Shown piece after piece: positions 14,104 through 15,040 of a stretch of 15,040 bases of DNA (position 1 is its first letter; every line of letters begins with the position of its first letter). The stretch covers positions 1 through 15,040 of the forward strand of contig BNUY01000072.1 in assembly GCA_025997715.1 (NCBI GenBank), written 5' to 3'. The translations under genes were made by a program, and so were the position numbers. The DNA comes from Spirochaetia bacterium (lineage in GTDB: Bacteria; Spirochaetota; Spirochaetia; Treponematales; Breznakiellaceae). The notes beneath the pieces were generated by a model. The model had not been told where the DNA came from. It did no database searches and worked only from the letters and a program-made list of their open reading frames with translations.

Positions 14104-15040
14104 TCACCGTTGGGGTGGTTTTTTGGTGGTCCCCGGAAACGCGAACTCGGCGCTTGTGCTATCGTCTGCGTAATCCTCGAGCCATGGTACGTAGCCCAGG
14201 TAATATTCATATAAGGGCCCGGTCATCCCCAAATTCGTATTGATCACGACACTTTCCATCCCCGTGCCATTGCTGGTCGTGTCAAATCTATCACGTTGCA
14301 CACATTGCTCCAACGGGGGGTTATAGGCGATAGACTCCTCCATGAGAGTAGAGAGGAACCTAAGGGGATTGGGGAGTTCCATTGACGCCTCTCCGTCGGA
14401 CGTAACCGTGAATGTCTCCTGGGCATAGAGGGGGGATGCCTTTATATCCGCTATCATGCCTTCAATCTTTGCCGCAGCCTGCTTAAACGCCTCTGCCCGG
14501 ATAGCCACGGCGTCATACCACACTGCAACATCGGCGACCACAGGCGTCCCCTCCGACACATCCTCTAACTTTGGCCAGTACCGGTGGATAACGATGTTTC
14601 CGTTCCCGTCCGGGTTCGTGTTGTCCAGGCGCACTACGCTGTCCTCAAGGCGAACCTCACGGCGAAAAACGTCATAGACACTGGAGCCCGTCAGATCGGT
14701 CGACTCTGTCGACTCTGTCGGCCCTGTCGCTTTCCCGTTTTTGTCCAGATCATAGAAGGGCTTGGGGTCAATGAGCAGGGCATACTCCTGCCATTCGTTT
14801 AAGACATCCTCCAGTAGTATCCTCACGTCGTCTCCCAGGTCTTTTGACACGTACGGCAATAACCCCGGCGTCCGCTTCCACTCCAGGACAAAGGTATAGG
14901 CATTATAGCCCGTCGCATCGGAGGTGCTCACGATCTTGGCATAGGGCAGTTCCGGCGGCAGGGTGAGGGATTCCACATAGTCGGGGTTCTTTAGGAAATC
15001 GCACCCGGCCAGGATGAGTACGGCAAGCGCACCTGCCGCA
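14104..15040 (-). CDS. Lipoprotein A2, paralogue of A1, 5' end outside the window
   Basis: The open frame continues past the GTG at 14976 to the right edge, giving 311 visible residues. The first visible ones, AAGALAVLILAGC, match the A1 signal peptide and lipobox, so only about ten residues are missing. After the lipid-bearing Cys comes DFLKNPDYVESL, with a five-residue insertion compared with A1. The shared blocks listed for A1 are all present. A Thr/Glu/Ser repeat near 14699-14725 (TES units) lies in a linker where A1 is shorter. It ends with TGA at 14104-14106. Divergence from A1 is large enough that the duplication is not recent, while the region across the stop and into the next start is still alike. 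Function unknown. Confidence 0.85.
   Translation of the reverse strand, partial: AAGALAVLILAGCDFLKNPDYVESLTLPPELPYAKIVSTSDATGYNAYTFVLEWKRTPGLLPYVSKDLGDDVRILLEDVLNEWQEYALLIDPKPFYDLDKNGKATGPTESTESTDLTGSSVYDVFRREVRLEDSVVRLDNTNPDGNGNIVIHRYWPKLEDVSEGTPVVADVAVWYDAVAIRAEAFKQAAAKIEGMIADIKASPLYAQETFTVTSDGEASMELPNPLRFLSTLMEESIAYNPPLEQCVQRDRFDTTSNGTGMESVVINTNLGMTGPLYEYYLGYVPWLEDYADDSTSAEFAFPGTTKKPPQR
14699..14725 (-). repeat. 9-base tandem repeat in lipoprotein A2
   Basis: Two exact copies of GTCGACTCT (plus strand) are followed by a third, imperfect copy GTCGGCCCT. They code for Thr-Glu-Ser units in a linker. Copy-number change would keep the frame. Confidence 0.7.

Overview
The window looks like a spirochaete chromosome, most likely a Treponema-group organism of fairly high GC, possibly termite-gut related. 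The basis is a seven-gene V-type ATPase operon in the order E, DUF2764, A, B, D, I, K, which is the order known from Treponema, Borrelia and Chlamydia. It is accompanied by several secreted lipoproteins and outer-membrane-type proteins of spirochaetal style. Genus and species are inferred, not proven. Nearly every gene is on the minus strand, so transcription runs from high to low coordinates.

Right part (15040 to 9791): a surface-protein locus. It starts with lipoprotein A2, cut by the window edge. Next come a remnant or short ORF that begins like the lipoprotein B gene, a promoter, an unrecorded 36-codon ORF, lipoprotein A1 (paralogue of A2), lipoprotein B (with beta-helix-like repeats and a 9-G tract inside the gene) and an outer-membrane beta-barrel candidate. 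The short ORF overlaps A1 by ATGA, and the following gaps are 19 and 25 bases, so this is probably one operon.

Middle part (9696 to 2265): the V-type ATPase operon. Genes are tightly packed and partly overlapping, except for a roughly 115-base hairpin-forming element between the B and D genes. Recognisable subunits C, F and G are absent. DUF2764 sits where a connecting subunit would be expected. The K subunit carries T, Q, Q and E at positions that match the Na+ site of the Enterococcus hirae K ring.

Left part (2250 to 1): ispG of the MEP isoprenoid pathway follows atpK. Its start appears split over two frames by a run of 8 G. It converges on an AT-rich secreted-protein gene read on the plus strand, with a long inverted repeat between them and a 15-base direct repeat on both sides of the cassette. 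A partial minus-strand ORF may run off the left edge.

The least expected items are the coupled 36-residue ORF ahead of lipoprotein A1, the two long G tracts (8 in ispG, 9 in lipoprotein B), the hairpin element inside the ATPase operon, and the duplicated lipoprotein pair with one partner reduced to its first codons.
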